Source: Hymenobacter negativus
Lineage (GTDB): Bacteria > Bacteroidota > Bacteroidia > Cytophagales > Hymenobacteraceae
Assembly (NCBI RefSeq): GCF_017571495.1
Contig: NZ_JAGETZ010000001.1
Location: 558,001 to 622,000, forward strand
Direction of reading: 5' to 3'
Length of the DNA stretch: 64,000 nucleotides
In this document: positions 45,155 through 54,342 of the stretch, one piece after another
Position numbering within the stretch: the first letter of the stretch is position 1
Layout of the letters: every line of letters begins with the position of its first letter
Made by a program: the position numbers and the translations under genes
The notes under the pieces: generated by a model
What the model was told of the DNA's origin: nothing
The model's input: only the letters and a program-made list of their open reading frames with translations
Database searches by the model: none

Positions 45155-46724
45155 GCTGCTGGATGCGCCCGCACCCGAAGCGGCAACGGCGCCCGCTGGC
45201 ACGGGTGGGCCTGAGGCCCGGCTGCCCGGCTTATTGCTGGCGGCGGTGGCCGTCATTGCCACCTGCGGGCTGATTTATGAGCTGATTGCGGGCACGCTGG
45301 CTTCCTACCTGCTGGGCGACTCAGTCACGCAGTTTTCGACCATCATCGGGGCCTACCTGTTTGCCATGGGCATCGGCTCGTGGCTCTCCAAGTTCCTGGA
45401 AGGCTCGCTGCTGCGCTGGTTTATCCGGCTCGAAATATTGGTGGGCATCGTGGGCGGGTGCATGGCCCCGCTCCTGTTCGTGTCGTTCGAGTACGTGGCC
45501 TCGTTCCGGCTACTGCTCTACACGCTGGTGGGCCTCACGGGCGTGCTGGTGGGACTGGAAATCCCTCTACTGATGCGGATTCTGGAAAACCGCTACCCGT
45601 TCAAGGACCTGGTAGCGCGGGTGTTTACCGTCGATTACATTGGGGCCCTCCTGGCTTCGCTGATTTTCCCGCTGGTGCTGGTGCCACAGCTCGGGCTGAT
45701 TCGGACCTCGTTGGTTTTTGGGGCTCTGAACCTAGCCGTGGCCGCCGTGGTACTGGCCCGCTTCCCCGAAACCCGGCCCTACCGGCGGCGCTTCGGCGTG
45801 GGCATTGCGGCGGCGCTGCTGGGGCTGAGTGCACTGTTTGTGTTTGCCAACAAGCTGCTGGCCTACACCGAAACACTGGCGTTTCAGGACCAGGTAATTT
45901 ACTCAAAATCGACGCCTTACCAGCGCATCGTCATCACCCGTAACCCGCGCGAGCTGCGCCTCTTCCTCAACGGCAACCTGCAGTTCAGCTCCGCCGACGA
46001 ATACCGCTACCACGAGGCCCTGGTACACCCCCTTATGCAGGCGCTGCCCCTGGCCCGCCGCGTCTTGGTGATGGGCGGCGGCGACGGACTGGCCGTGCGC
46101 GAGCTGCTGAAATACCCGCACCTGCAAAGCATCCGCCTCGTCGACCTCGACGCGGGCATGACCGAACTGTTCAAGCACAACGAGTTGCTGCTGGCCCTCA
46201 ACAAAGGCTCGCTGAACAACGCCAAAGTCCAGGTCATCAACGCCGATGCCTACCAGTGGATTCGCCAGGACACGGCCCGCTACGACGCCGTCATAGTCGA
46301 TTTTCCCGACCCCGGCAACTACTCCATCGGCAAGCTGTACTCGGCCGCCTTCTACACCGCGCTGGCGAAACGGCTGGCCCCCGGCGGGCGGCTGGTGGTA
46401 CAAAGCACCTCGCCGTTTCTGGCCCGGCAGTCGTTTTGGTGCGTGGCGCACACCTTGGCGGCGGTGGGCCTGCACACCATCCCCTACCATCTCTACGTGC
46501 CCTCCTTCGGCGAGTGGGGCTACGTGCTGGCCGGCCCTGATACTCACTGGCGCGGCGACCTGAGCCCGCTGCCGCCCGGCCTGCGCTACATCACCCCCGC
46601 CACCATCCACGACATGCTCCGCTTCCCGCCTGACATGAGCGAGGTGCCCACCGAGGTTAACCAGCTGAATAACCAAGTACTGGTGCGGTATTTTGAGGAA
46701 GACTGGGGACCGTACGTGCATTAA
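45147..46724 (+). CDS. speE: Membrane-anchored polyamine aminopropyltransferase-like protein
   Basis: 525 residues. The N-terminal half has about seven transmembrane helices (VIATCGLIYELIAGTLASYL through LGLSALFVFANKLLAYTETL). The C-terminal half is a spermidine-synthase fold: YQRIVITRNPRELRLFLNGN, RVLVMGGGDGLAVRELLKY (nucleotide binding), and AVIVDFPDPGNYSIGKLYSA with the catalytic Asp. It therefore probably transfers aminopropyl groups at the membrane. Co-operonic with the SpeD-like gene. Confidence 0.94.
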   Translation: MAELLDAPAPEAATAPAGTGGPEARLPGLLLAAVAVIATCGLIYELIAGTLASYLLGDSVTQFSTIIGAYLFAMGIGSWLSKFLEGSLLRWFIRLEILVGIVGGCMAPLLFVSFEYVASFRLLLYTLVGLTGVLVGLEIPLLMRILENRYPFKDLVARVFTVDYIGALLASLIFPLVLVPQLGLIRTSLVFGALNLAVAAVVLARFPETRPYRRRFGVGIAAALLGLSALFVFANKLLAYTETLAFQDQVIYSKSTPYQRIVITRNPRELRLFLNGNLQFSSADEYRYHEALVHPLMQALPLARRVLVMGGGDGLAVRELLKYPHLQSIRLVDLDAGMTELFKHNELLLALNKGSLNNAKVQVINADAYQWIRQDTARYDAVIVDFPDPGNYSIGKLYSAAFYTALAKRLAPGGRLVVQSTSPFLARQSFWCVAHTLAAVGLHTIPYHLYVPSFGEWGYVLAGPDTHWRGDLSPLPPGLRYITPATIHDMLRFPPDMSEVPTEVNQLNNQVLVRYFEEDWGPYVH

Positions 46725-46750
46725 TTCCGGCAGTAATGCGAACCAATAGC

Positions 46751-46782
46751 ACGTCATGCTGAGCGCCGCCGAAGCATGACGT
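46751..46782. repeat. REP-like hairpin between speE and the oxidoreductase gene
   Basis: ACGTCATGCT and AGCATGACGT form a perfect 10-bp stem around a 12-nt loop. Same core as other CGTCATG elements here. Confidence 0.7.
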
Positions 46783-46803
46783 TCACTTTTCCACCAATAC
46801 CCC

Positions 46804-48432
46804 ATGCCCACCCGTCGCTCCTTTCTGGCCCAAGGCGGTGCGGCCCTCACCGGGGCGCTGCTATTGCCGGTGCTACCCGGCTGCGCTCCTGCTCCACTGG
46901 CCCACATCAAAGGTCAGCTGCTGGGCCAGGACGCCGCCACCGGCCACCTGCTGCGCGACCCTGGCAAAATTCCCGCGCCCACCCGCACCATTCAAACGGA
47001 GGTATTGATAATTGGCGGCGGGGTGGCGGGGCTCTCGGCGCGGCGCTGGCTGCACCGCAACGGCCAGCCCAACACGCTGCTGGTGGAGCTGGCCGCCGAA
47101 ATCGGGGGCAACGCCGCCGCCGGCCGCAATGCCGCGTCGGCCTACCCGTGGGGGGCGCACTACCTCCCCGTGCCTGATGTGCGCAATACGGAGCTGCTTG
47201 ATTTTTTGCAGGAAGCCGGCACCCTCACCGGCTACGCGGCCGATGGCCGGCCCATCTACAACGAGTACCACCTCTGCCACGACCCCGAGGAGCGGCTCAA
47301 CATCCAGGGGCACTGGCAGGAAGGCCTCGTGCCTGGCCTCGGCCTTTCGGCAGCCGACCAAGCGCAGTTTGCCCGTTTCTTCAAACTGGTTGAGACGCTA
47401 AAAGTGGCCAAGGGCCATGACGGCCGCGACGCCTTCCGCATCCCACTCGACCAGTCGTCGGCCGATGCGGAATACCAGCAGTTGGATAGCATTTCCTTGG
47501 CCGACTACCTGGCCTGTGAAGGTTTCACCGCGCCGGCACTGCTGTGGTACCTCAACTACGGCTGCCGCGACGACTACGGCGCGACGGCCGCGCAGGTATC
47601 CGCTTGGGCGGGACTGCACTACTTCGCCAGCCGCAAGGGCCTCGCCCACAACGCCACTGGCAGCGACGTGCTGACCTGGCCCGAAGGCAACCACTTCCTG
47701 GCCGACAACCTGCGTCGCCAAGCCAGCGCTCCCATTCAGACCCGCACTTTGGCCTATGACCTGCGCGAAACCGCCAGCGGCGTGGAAGTGCTGACTTATG
47801 ACGTGGCCACCCGCCAAAGTACCCGCGTACAGGCCCGGCAGGTGCTGCTGGCCACTCCGCAGCACATTGCCCACCGCTTGCTGGCCGCCGTACCCGGCCA
47901 CGCGCTGCCCCCGCCCGGCACCCTGCACCACGCCCCCTGGCTCATTGCCAACCTCACCGTGACCGGCCTGCCCCAGGGCCCCGGCCGCCCCTTGAGCTGG
48001 GACAACGTGCGCTACGGCAGCGCCTCGCTGGGCTATGTAAACGCCACCCAACAGTCCGTAAAGCAAGATGATGGCGGCCCCAAAGTCATCACCATGTACT
48101 GGCCCCTTACCGACGAAGCCCCCGCCCCGGCCCGCCGCCGCGCCTACCAAACCGCCTACGCCGACTGGCTGCCCCGGGTGGTGGCCGAGCTCGAAACCTA
48201 CCACCCCGGCGTGACGCCCTACATTCAGCAAGCCGACTTGTGGGTGTGGGGCCACGGCATGGTGGCGCCCACGCCCGGCCTGCTCTGGGGCGCAGCGCGG
48301 CAGGCCGCCATGCAGCCCGTGCGCAACCGCATTTTCTTCGCCCACACCGATTTCAGCGGGATTTCTTTTTTCGAGGAGGGCTTTTACCAAGGAATCCGGG
48401 CGGCACAGGAGATATTAGTGGTTAATGGTTAG
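46804..48432 (+). CDS. Tat-exported FAD-dependent amine-oxidase-like lipoprotein
   Basis: 542 residues. The N terminus RRSFLAQGGAALTGALLLPV is a twin-arginine signal, and LPGC directly after it is a lipobox. A Rossmann FAD-binding motif follows (VLIIGGGVAGLSARRWLHRN, then ELAAEIGGNA). The body fits the flavin amine oxidoreductase superfamily; the C-terminal FAD contact is NRIFFAHTDFSGISFFEEGF. Likely oxidises an amine, perhaps a polyamine made by the operon, outside the cytoplasm. That link is inference from position. Confidence 0.9.
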   Translation: MPTRRSFLAQGGAALTGALLLPVLPGCAPAPLAHIKGQLLGQDAATGHLLRDPGKIPAPTRTIQTEVLIIGGGVAGLSARRWLHRNGQPNTLLVELAAEIGGNAAAGRNAASAYPWGAHYLPVPDVRNTELLDFLQEAGTLTGYAADGRPIYNEYHLCHDPEERLNIQGHWQEGLVPGLGLSAADQAQFARFFKLVETLKVAKGHDGRDAFRIPLDQSSADAEYQQLDSISLADYLACEGFTAPALLWYLNYGCRDDYGATAAQVSAWAGLHYFASRKGLAHNATGSDVLTWPEGNHFLADNLRRQASAPIQTRTLAYDLRETASGVEVLTYDVATRQSTRVQARQVLLATPQHIAHRLLAAVPGHALPPPGTLHHAPWLIANLTVTGLPQGPGRPLSWDNVRYGSASLGYVNATQQSVKQDDGGPKVITMYWPLTDEAPAPARRRAYQTAYADWLPRVVAELETYHPGVTPYIQQADLWVWGHGMVAPTPGLLWGAARQAAMQPVRNRIFFAHTDFSGISFFEEGFYQGIRAAQEILVVNG

Positions 48433-48636
48433 TGGTTAGTGGTTAGTGGTTAATGGTTAACGGTTAATGCCTGTCATCCTGAGCGCAGCGAAGGACCTTA
48501 TCACGAGCGAACTACTTGTCGTAGCATTTATATTGATTCGCATAGCGCAGATGTAAGAAGGTCCTTCGCTGCGCTCAGGATGACAGGCATTAACCGTTAA
48601 CCACTAATCATTAACCGTTAATCACTAACCACTATT
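48421..48636. repeat. Large REP-like element flanked by 7-bp tandem repeats
   Basis: The core is CCTGTCATCCTGAGCGCAGC plus GAAGGACCTT and its complement. Outside the core both arms carry tandem heptamers: GGTTAGT/GGTTAAT on the left (from 48421) and the complementary TTAACCA/CTAACCA on the right (to 48636). Confidence 0.75.
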
Positions 48637-48639
48637 CCT

Positions 48640-49665
48640 ATGCCTTGGATTCGCTCCCCACGCTACGACGGCCTGCTCATCCTGGCGCCACCGTTTCTGG
48701 CACTGCTGGTGGTGCTGGGGCTGCCGGCTCACTACCGCAGCACGGCAGCCATGCCGCTGCTGGCCTGGGTGGCGCTGGTGGTGCTCATTGACGTGGCGCA
48801 CGTCTACGGCACGCTGTTCCAGACTTATTTCGACCCCATCAAACGAAGGGAGCGGCGCACGCTGCTATGGGTGGCACCGGTGGCTTGCTACGTGGTGGGC
48901 GTGGTCCTGCACAGTCTGGGCGGGCTGCTGTTTTGGCGGGTGCTGGCATATTTGGCGGTGTTCCACTTCATCCGACAACAGTATGGCTTCCTACGAATTT
49001 ATAGCCGTCAGGAGTCCCCCGCACCGGGCCGCTGGCTGGCCACGGCGCTTGTTTATTACGCCACCATCTACCCGCTGCTCTACTGGCATTTCTCGCCGGA
49101 CCGCAACTTCAACTGGTTTGTCGATGGGGACTTCGTGCAGCTGGACTGGCCCGCTGGCCGGCTGGTTGCCACCATGCTTTATGCGGGGCTGATTCTGGCC
49201 TACATCGCCCGGGAAAGCTACTTGTGGCACCGCAAGCGTACGTTCAACCTGCCGCGCAACCTGCTGCTGGCCGGCACGCTGGTATCGTGGTACGTGGGCA
49301 TTGTGCTGTTTAACGGTGACCTGGCTTTCACGCTGCTCAACGTGGTTTCGCACGGCATTCCTTACCTCGCCTTGGTGTGGAATGGCGGACCGTCGCGGCC
49401 TGATGCACCCGCCCCACCACGCCGGGGAGCCTGGGCCGGGCGCTACGGCCTCTCCATTTTTCTGGGAGCGGTAGTGCTCTTTGCTTTTCTGGAAGAAGGG
49501 CTGTGGGATGGGCTGGTGTGGCGCGAGCACGGCAGCGTGTTCGGCTGGTTTCAGCAGTTGCCCACCATCGCAAATCCGGGGCTGCTCATGTGGCTGGTGC
49601 CACTACTGGCGCTGCCGCAATCCACACATTATGTGCTCGATGGGTTTATCTGGCGACGGCGTTAG
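48640..49665 (+). CDS. Polytopic membrane protein, end of the polyamine operon
   Basis: 341 residues with about nine transmembrane helices (LLILAPPFLALLVVLGLPAH, LLAWVALVVLIDVAHVYGTL, VLAYLAVFHFIRQQYGFLRI, others). His and Arg residues recur at helix ends (DVAHVYGTLFQTYFDPIKRR, FHFIRQQYGF, LLNVVSHGIPYLALVW), which may be a buried functional site. I do not recognise the family. Same direction as the preceding genes, separated by the REP-like element. Confidence 0.8.
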   Translation: MPWIRSPRYDGLLILAPPFLALLVVLGLPAHYRSTAAMPLLAWVALVVLIDVAHVYGTLFQTYFDPIKRRERRTLLWVAPVACYVVGVVLHSLGGLLFWRVLAYLAVFHFIRQQYGFLRIYSRQESPAPGRWLATALVYYATIYPLLYWHFSPDRNFNWFVDGDFVQLDWPAGRLVATMLYAGLILAYIARESYLWHRKRTFNLPRNLLLAGTLVSWYVGIVLFNGDLAFTLLNVVSHGIPYLALVWNGGPSRPDAPAPPRRGAWAGRYGLSIFLGAVVLFAFLEEGLWDGLVWREHGSVFGWFQQLPTIANPGLLMWLVPLLALPQSTHYVLDGFIWRRR

Positions 49666-49735
49666 TTGTCAGAATCAACGAAACCTGGCATTAAACCCAA
49701 GGCTCTTTCGGAATCGGTGTGTAGGTCACCCGCAG

Positions 49736-49760
49736 TAGGGCGGACTAAAAGTCCGCCCTA
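49736..49760. terminator. Hairpin between convergent genes
   Basis: TAGGGCGGACT and AGTCCGCCCTA form a perfect 11-bp stem around AAA. It lies between the convergent 48640 and 49799 genes. Confidence 0.55.
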
Positions 49761-49798
49761 CGATGTCCTGAATTCGAATTTACCCTGACACCTAAAAT

Positions 49799-51838
49799 TT
49801 ACTTCACGATTACCAGCTCTACCCTTCTGTTCAGGCGGCGGGTTTCTTCGCGGTCGTTGCCGTAGCGGGGCTTGGTACCGCCGAAGCCTACGGTAGAAAT
49901 GCGGTTTTCACCGATGCCGCGGCCCACCAGATAGCGTTTCACTTCGGCCACCCGGTCTTCGGAAAGCTGCTGGTTTTTGTCGGCTGGGCCCACGTTGTCG
50001 GTGTGGCCTTCGAGGCGCACTTCGGTGGCGGGGCTGGCTTGCAGGGCCACAGCCAGGCGGTTTAGCTCCAGGTAAGACGAGCCGAGTAGCGTGGCTTTGC
50101 CCTGGGCAAATATGATGGTGGGCAGGTCTACTTTGGCGCCCACGGCGGCGGGCAGCAGCAGCAAGTCGCGCCGGGGCGAGCCTGCCGCTACCAGCGTATC
50201 GCTCACCGTCAGCAGCCCGCCGCCATTGGCCGAGAGGGCATACTTTCCTTGCAACAGCGACATCTGGTAATTGCCTAAGTTGTCGGTCTTGCTGGTGGCG
50301 TTAAACTGCGGGCTGGTGGGCCCAGTGCTCAATAAATTGGCCTTCACGGTGGCGCCCGCAATGGGCTGCTTGGTGCGGGCGTCGAGCACGCGGCCGGTGA
50401 GGTAGGCGCGGCCGGCATTTTCCGAAGCCTCCGCTACAACTGGTTTGGGCAGCGAATCCGGGGGCGTGGCGCGGCCTGTGCGCCAAATGTCCTTGGTACC
50501 GCTAGCCGTGGTGGAGGACGAGTAGTAGGCCGTTTTGCCGTCGGGCGTGAGGGTCAGGAAGGCGTTGAAGCCGGGGCCATTCAGGGCCGGGCCCAGGTTG
50601 CGGGGCTCGCTCCACCGAAACCAGGTGTCGTCGAGGCGCTGACTCACAAAGAGGTCGGCCGAGCCGTAGCCCATGTGCCCGTAGGAGGCGAAATAAAGGG
50701 TTTTGCCATCGGCCGCGAGCCAGGGAGCAAAGTCGAAACCGGGCGAGTTCAGCACCGGACCCAGGCTTTGAGGCTCGGTGTAGCCGCCGCTGCCATCGGG
50801 CCGGCTCACGTAGATGTCGTTGCCACCCTCGGAGTCGCCGCGCTCCAGTGAGAGAAGCAGGGTTTTACCATCGGCCGACATAAAAAAGCCCGTTCCTGGC
50901 ACTGCAGAGTAAAAGTTGGCAATGCGCAGCGCTTCGGGCTTGATACTTTTGGGTGTGGCCCCGGCCGCCGTGGCAGCAGACTGTGCCACCCGACTCAGGC
51001 CTTCGTCTACGAAGCCCTCGCGCCCGTAGGTGCCACGCACCAGCAGCAGCTGGCCGCCCGTGCCAGTGGTTGATTCCACAGCGTTGTTCTGCGGCGTATT
51101 TACCCCATCGAGGCGAGTGGGCGGGCCCCAGGTCTGCCCCTTGTCGGAGCTCTGGCTCAGCCAGGCATCGCCGGAGTCGGTGTTACCTTCGGTGTTGCCG
51201 GCAAACTTGGTACGGGTGAAATACAGGCTGCTGCCGTCGGGGCTGAGCACGGGGTGCACCTCATTGCCGGGCGTGTTCACGGGGCCGGCCAGCGGCTGCG
51301 GCGGGCCAAACGGCGAGGGGCCTTCCAGCACATTCAGCCGCAGCCGAAACAGCCGCCATTGCTGGCTGGCGCGGCCGTTATTTTTCTGAGTCAGCACCGC
51401 CGTGCCGTTGAATTTATCCGATGTAGCCAGCGCCGCCACCCGGCTTTCGCTGCGGTTTTCGAGCTGAAAGCTGCCGATGGGGCCAGCCGGCACCAACCGC
51501 CACTGCTGCTGCTCGCCGCCCTGGAACGGGCGCTGCACCAGCGGCATATTTTCGCCCGGTTTGTCCACGGTCAGGCACTGGCCGCTGTGTTTGGCTTCGA
51601 TGCGGAAATACTCACTGCCCTGCCGAATGGGTACAAAGCGCCACTGCTGGCTATTGGCGTGGGTAAACTCCCATTGCACGGCTGCCGCGCCGCTGGCCGT
51701 GCTGGCGCTGGCAATGTCGAGGCAGCGCCCACTGCCCCGGTCAATGACGCCGTAGTACGCCCGGTCATCGGGCACGAAGGCCGTTTGGGCCGGGGCAAGA
51801 AAAGGTATCAGGAAAAGCAGAAACAGAAATCGGAGCAT
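49799..51838 (-). CDS. OmpA-family protein with ricin-like and propeller domains
   Basis: 679 residues. Signal peptide MLRFLFLLFLIPFLAPAQ. A ricin-type beta-trefoil (about 28-165: YYGVIDRGSGRCLDIASAST and repeated QQWRFVPI) is followed by a WD40-like (PD40) region (LSPDGSSLYFTRTKF, MSADGKTLLLSLERGD). Next is a carboxypeptidase-regulatory-type beta-sandwich (GRVLDARTKQPIAGATVKAN) and last the OmpA domain, with the peptidoglycan-binding motif EVRLEGHTDNVGPADKNQQL. Likely an envelope protein that links peptidoglycan to the outer surface; the ricin domain suggests glycan binding. Confidence 0.93.
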   Translation of the reverse strand: MLRFLFLLFLIPFLAPAQTAFVPDDRAYYGVIDRGSGRCLDIASASTASGAAAVQWEFTHANSQQWRFVPIRQGSEYFRIEAKHSGQCLTVDKPGENMPLVQRPFQGGEQQQWRLVPAGPIGSFQLENRSESRVAALATSDKFNGTAVLTQKNNGRASQQWRLFRLRLNVLEGPSPFGPPQPLAGPVNTPGNEVHPVLSPDGSSLYFTRTKFAGNTEGNTDSGDAWLSQSSDKGQTWGPPTRLDGVNTPQNNAVESTTGTGGQLLLVRGTYGREGFVDEGLSRVAQSAATAAGATPKSIKPEALRIANFYSAVPGTGFFMSADGKTLLLSLERGDSEGGNDIYVSRPDGSGGYTEPQSLGPVLNSPGFDFAPWLAADGKTLYFASYGHMGYGSADLFVSQRLDDTWFRWSEPRNLGPALNGPGFNAFLTLTPDGKTAYYSSSTTASGTKDIWRTGRATPPDSLPKPVVAEASENAGRAYLTGRVLDARTKQPIAGATVKANLLSTGPTSPQFNATSKTDNLGNYQMSLLQGKYALSANGGGLLTVSDTLVAAGSPRRDLLLLPAAVGAKVDLPTIIFAQGKATLLGSSYLELNRLAVALQASPATEVRLEGHTDNVGPADKNQQLSEDRVAEVKRYLVGRGIGENRISTVGFGGTKPRYGNDREETRRLNRRVELVIVK

Positions 51839-52053
51839 TTGCGGGGGCGCGGCAGAAAGGCCATGCTGGGTGAACTACGCAAAAGAACGGCGGAATGGGC
51901 GGAGTAATAGCCCACTTAACATCCCAAGCACCGGGCAGGCCCCTATTACCGACGAACGATTTGCAGTAATTTTTCCTATTACAACCCATCGTTCGCCGGC
52001 TGGAAGGTGCTGCTCGGGGCTCCAAGTGACAGGTGCTGGCCAGGACCTCCCCC

Positions 52054-52360
52054 TCACACCAGCAGCTTGTGCTTAATAGCATACGGAATCAGGCCGATAA
52101 CCGACGTGCAGCTGGTTTTGGTGAGGATGTTCTTGCGGTGCGTTTCCACGGTGCGCTCCGATATAAACAGGGCTTCGGCAATGGTCTGTGTGGTTTGATT
52201 TTTCTTCGGCCACGAGGTGCAGGGTTTCCTTTTCGCGGGCCGTCAGCTCTACTACAGGGGCGGTGGTGCGCTGGTGCGCGGTGCGGGCAGCAGCCAGGGC
52301 CTGGATAACCAGCCGCTAGACCAGCGGAGGGTCAACTTCTCTCAGTGCCTGGGCATCGGC
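52054..52360 (-). pseudogene. LuxR-type response regulator, C-terminal fragment with stop and frameshift
   Basis: On the minus strand DAQALREVDPPLV is followed by a TAG, then RLVIQALAAART and VELTAREKETLHLVAEEKSN. After a small indel the frame shifts to QTIAEALFISERTVETHRKN and ILTKTSCTSVIGLI, the classical LuxR HTH end. No receiver domain remains. Confidence 0.75.
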
Positions 52361-52590
52361 TAAAAACCAACGACACCAACATTCCTATCCGACGAATAAG
52401 AAAGGAGCAGGCCCAAAGCAGCTTCATAGAGGGTATCCGACCACCGGCTTACCCAGCCGGGTCACGCCATACAGGCAATTTGAACAATAATTTTTATATA
52501 AAATCAATCGCATATAACTAATATGCAAAATCGCATTTTATTGAGTAGCCACCTCCAACTGGTCCTGCTCCGTCTTTTACTTTCGGAAAG

Positions 52591-53460
52591 CTATTCCCAG
52601 GAAGGCTGGGGCCCTGCCATTCGCGTCACCTTGAACTCGGTACGGCGGTTGCGCTGGTAATCAGCTTCCGTTTTGGGCCACCGCACAAGCGGGCGGGTTT
52701 CACCGTAGCTCCTGGCCGTGATGCGGGACTCGGCGATGCCCTTCTTCACCATGTAATCGGCAATGGCCTGGGCACGCTGCCGCGAGAGGTTGCGGTTGTA
52801 GTGCTCGCTGCCCCGCTGGTCGGTGTGCGAGAGCAGCTCGATGGCGATATCGGGCTGGTTTTTCATCGCTTGCACCAGGTCATCGAGCCGGCTAGCAGCA
52901 TCTGGACGAATGGCGTACTTATTATAATCATAGAGCACGTCCTCAATTGAATAGTCTATAACCTTGCTGATTTTATGCATTGTCAGCGTAATAGGCAGCT
53001 GGTTTGGGCTGGGCATGCGGCCCACAGTGCTCAGAGTGGCTCGCGCCGCGAAGTAGCCGGAGCGCTCAGCCCGGATGCTGTAGCTCATCCCCGAATCTAA
53101 TTGGAAGCCAAACTTGCCGCCGGGGCCGCTGGTGATGGTTTGCGGGCCACCGGTTGAGCCAGTCAGCGTGACCGTGGCACCGGCAACCGGCAAGGTGGTT
53201 TGAGCACGGGCGTCGCGCGCCAGCACGGTGCCATCTGCATAGAAAACGACGCTGGAATTTTCTCGTCTTCCATTGAAAACAGCTTTGTGAACGGGCTTTT
53301 TTTCAACCGCTTGCTTTCCTTCAGCATAATTTACACTCGTGCTGCCCCAGCCGCCGGGCAGCGCCCCGGAGACCAGTATAGCTGCTACCGTAGCCGCCTG
53401 ATGCCGCAGGAGAAATAACATTGGCAAGCTCATGAAACCTTTTAGAAGAGGTGTGAGCAT
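52591..53460 (-). CDS. OmpA-family protein with CarboxypepD-like domain
   Basis: 289 residues. Hydrophobic signal segment at the N terminus (MLFLLRHQAATVAAILVSGA). A beta-sandwich (about 80-150: TTLPVAGATVTLTGSTGGPQ, then GKFGFQLDSGMSYSIRAERS) is followed by an OmpA domain with IAIELLSHTDQRGSEHYNRN and SRQRAQAIADYMVKKGI. Reads as a second, shorter peptidoglycan-associated envelope protein next to the 49799 gene. Translation could also start at 53433. Confidence 0.9.
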   Translation of the reverse strand: MLTPLLKGFMSLPMLFLLRHQAATVAAILVSGALPGGWGSTSVNYAEGKQAVEKKPVHKAVFNGRRENSSVVFYADGTVLARDARAQTTLPVAGATVTLTGSTGGPQTITSGPGGKFGFQLDSGMSYSIRAERSGYFAARATLSTVGRMPSPNQLPITLTMHKISKVIDYSIEDVLYDYNKYAIRPDAASRLDDLVQAMKNQPDIAIELLSHTDQRGSEHYNRNLSRQRAQAIADYMVKKGIAESRITARSYGETRPLVRWPKTEADYQRNRRTEFKVTRMAGPQPSWE

Positions 53461-53593
53461 TGTGATGGACTAGCTAATTGATTAGCATATTATTTTGATG
53501 CACTGACGAGCCTGGCGCTACGTCCTTTTCCGCGACACAACACTATTGCCTTTTTGCCAGTACCAGTCAAAGAAATTACCTAATCACTTCTCC

Positions 53594-53803
53594 ATGCGCA
53601 AAGGCACCAAGGTCAGCTGGAAATACGGCACCGGTACGGCCACCGGCAAAATTGAATCTGTGCACAAAGAGCCCGTTTCACGCACCATCAAGGGCTCCGA
53701 AATTCATCGCAACGGCACCGCCGATAATCCGGCGCTGGTTATTGTGCAGGAAAATGGCGACCGGGTGCTTAAGCTCAAAAGCGAGGTTAAAGCAACCAGT
53801 TAA
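53594..53803 (+). CDS. DUF2945 (hypervirulence-associated, Tudor-like) protein
   Basis: 69 residues from the ATG at 53594. The small SH3/Tudor-type beta-barrel pattern is clear: KGTKVSWKYGTGTATGKIES, then GSEIHRNGTADNPALVIVQE and GDRVLKLKSEV. The family is cytosolic and widespread; the fungal homologues gave the name. Its stop overlaps the 3' end of the convergent lipoprotein gene by 4 bp. Confidence 0.85.
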   Translation: MRKGTKVSWKYGTGTATGKIESVHKEPVSRTIKGSEIHRNGTADNPALVIVQENGDRVLKLKSEVKATS

Positions 53804-54342
53804 CGCCGAAAAATGGCAGCATGCTGGTCGTACGCCGCCCCATCGGCCACCACGGGAGCACCGTTGAGCGTGAAGCGGCGGCGCGTGTTCACGCCACAGT
53901 CGCAACAATCGCCGCCAGTGCCCTCCCCGGTTTGCAGTTCGATGCCACTCAGGTCATACGTCCGGTTGGCAGCGGGCAGTACGAAGCGGTAGCTGTAGTT
54001 TTTCAGCTCATACGGTCCCTGTACAGCCGGCACCGTTGGCCAAGGCAGCACACGCAAGCTGACGCCATGATGAAAATCCACTCCGCCACGCATCTGGCGT
54101 ATGGTATCAAATGGCGTAGTGAAGCCCGGCGCCGCATAGCGTACCGCATAGGCTCCTTCCATTTCGGCCTTGCGAAAGCCGCCCTGCAGGCTGTCGCGGT
54201 CAAATACCACCACAATATTATCAAGGAGTCCGTTGCAAGGCGCACAATTCACGCCAACACATTTGTCGATGCACCCCTCCAGAACCACGCTGCAAGCAGC
54301 TGCCCCAATAATGATGCTAGTGAATTGGCGAAGGGAATACAT
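53800..54342 (-). CDS. Cys-rich lipoprotein
   Basis: 180 residues from the ATG at 54342. Lipoprotein signal MYSLRQFTSIIIGAAACSVV with lipobox LEGC. Just after it comes a Cys cluster IDKCVGVNCAPCNG, and later GGDCCDCGVNTRR, so metal binding or disulfides are possible. The rest is beta-rich (YELKNYSYRFVLPAANRTYD). No family recognised. Confidence 0.78.
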   Translation of the reverse strand: MYSLRQFTSIIIGAAACSVVLEGCIDKCVGVNCAPCNGLLDNIVVVFDRDSLQGGFRKAEMEGAYAVRYAAPGFTTPFDTIRQMRGGVDFHHGVSLRVLPWPTVPAVQGPYELKNYSYRFVLPAANRTYDLSGIELQTGEGTGGDCCDCGVNTRRRFTLNGAPVVADGAAYDQHAAIFRR

